6,674 bases of DNA from JAUWCW01 sp030609125 [NCBI: Candidatus Rokuibacteriota bacterium] (lineage in GTDB: Bacteria; JAUVQV01): contig JAUWCW010000110.1 in assembly GCA_030609125.1 (NCBI GenBank), positions 1-6,674 of the forward strand, read 5' to 3'. The translations under genes and the position numbers were made by a program. Below the pieces are notes generated by a model. It was not told the DNA's origin, did not search any database, and worked only from the letters and a program-made list of their open reading frames with translations. Below are positions 6,138 to 6,674 of the stretch, piece by piece (within the stretch, counting starts at the first letter, position 1; each line of letters begins with the position of its first letter).

Positions 6138-6674
6138 ATGAAAAAACTCATGCGCCATGCTGTTTCTGGACTCTGTGCCCTGATCGCCCTGTCGGCAGTC
6201 CCCGGGGGGGGCGTGAGTGCCGCCGAATACGAAAAGCCGCCGATCCTGAAGGCGGCCGAGCTGCTTCCCGCCGGCCTCCTCAAGGGTGACCACTACGAGA
6301 TCGAGTCCCAGGCGGTCAACGACGGATTCATGAACCACTTCACCATCCGGAGCGATTTCGGGACGTTCGAGGCAAAGTCCCGGAGGATGGTCGAGATCAG
6401 GGTGCACGAGGTGAAGGGCCTGGCGGACCTCAAGGAGCTCAGCCAGACGGAGGTCTTCGTCGAAGCCTTGGGGGCGGCGGGAAAGAAGTCGCTCGACGCG
6501 GCGACGAAGGTTGTCACCGACCCGGTTGGGACCGCCAAGGGCGTCTCGGCGGGCGTGGGTCGGATGTTCAAGCGGGTTTCACTAAAGGCGGGCAAGGCTG
6601 CGGACAAGGCCGGGGACGCCGTGGAGGGCGAAGGGGAGACAGAGGACGCGGCGAAGGCGGCCACCGGTGCAACC
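6138..6674 (+). CDS. Exported protein of unknown function, 5' part (cut by window edge)
   Basis: The first 179 residues of a plus-strand gene, open to the right edge; I do not recognise a named family. It starts with a signal peptide: MKKLMRH, a hydrophobic core at about 8-21, a GGG turn, and probable cleavage at VSAA (26-29). The mature part begins with YEKPPILKAAELLPAGLLKG (31-50). A compact polar segment follows (about 51-95; HYEIESQAVNDGFMNHFTI, then SDFGTFEAKS), then LADLKELSQTEVFVEALG (95-112). From about 115 on it becomes Lys/Ala/Gly-rich and helical, with SLDAATKVVTDPVGTAKG (118-135) and SAGVGRMFKRV (137-147), and turns acidic at 161-170. The last zone looks like an amphipathic or membrane-associating helix, but this is inference. 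It is divergently transcribed from the DUF2092/DUF6515 unit with its own promoter and ribosome binding site. Reverse-strand open frames here are shadows. Confidence 0.83.
   Translation, partial: MKKLMRHAVSGLCALIALSAVPGGGVSAAEYEKPPILKAAELLPAGLLKGDHYEIESQAVNDGFMNHFTIRSDFGTFEAKSRRMVEIRVHEVKGLADLKELSQTEVFVEALGAAGKKSLDAATKVVTDPVGTAKGVSAGVGRMFKRVSLKAGKAADKAGDAVEGEGETEDAAKAATGAT

Noticed and set aside
5973-6407. Minus-strand open frame over the divergent promoters and the start of the 6138 gene
   Set aside because: It overlaps two promoters and a gene with a consensus ribosome binding site and signal peptide.

Overview
The window is GC-rich, densely packed bacterial chromosomal DNA. Nothing in it indicates phage, plasmid, insertion sequence, CRISPR or tRNA/rRNA. 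Gene content (bacterial-type phosphoglucomutase, a CX4CX2C radical SAM protein, and DUF2092-like and DUF6515-like exported proteins) and the GC-rich codon use suggest a Gram-negative bacterium. My best guess is a deltaproteobacterial (Desulfobacterota-like) lineage, but this is inference from family flavour only.

Layout, read in transcription order. (1) A divergent intergenic region (about 5942-6137) carries two good sigma70-type promoters facing apart. (2) Rightwards, on the plus strand, a signal-peptide-bearing protein of unknown function begins at 6138 and runs off the right edge. (3) Leftwards, on the minus strand, a compact two-gene unit encodes two exported proteins: a DUF2092-like protein (5186-5941) and a DUF6515-like protein (4395-5153). 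It starts at a near-consensus promoter and ends in a strong intrinsic terminator (4334-4367). (4) Immediately past that terminator begins a second minus-strand run of tightly coupled genes: pgm (2667-4322), a GNAT-family acetyltransferase (1843-2667), a class I PLP aminotransferase (677-1846), a small exported protein of unknown function (201-680), and the N-terminus of a radical SAM protein (1-179, cut by the left edge). The first three junctions overlap by 1-4 nt and the last gap is 21 nt, so these five genes very likely form one translationally coupled operon.

The metabolic part of the operon joins sugar-phosphate interconversion (glucose-1-P/glucose-6-P) with an amino-acid aminotransferase, an acyltransferase and a radical SAM enzyme. 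No single known pathway that uses all of them is evident from the sequence. The most unusual architectural point is that the terminator ends within 2 nt of the pgm ribosome binding site. That leaves no room for a pgm promoter downstream of it, so pgm-operon transcription must start further upstream or depend on readthrough. The other points worth following are the exported proteins without known function: the 201-680 product inside an enzyme operon, the DUF2092/DUF6515 pair, and the divergent 6138 gene. I did not find convincing evidence of a wholly new system.
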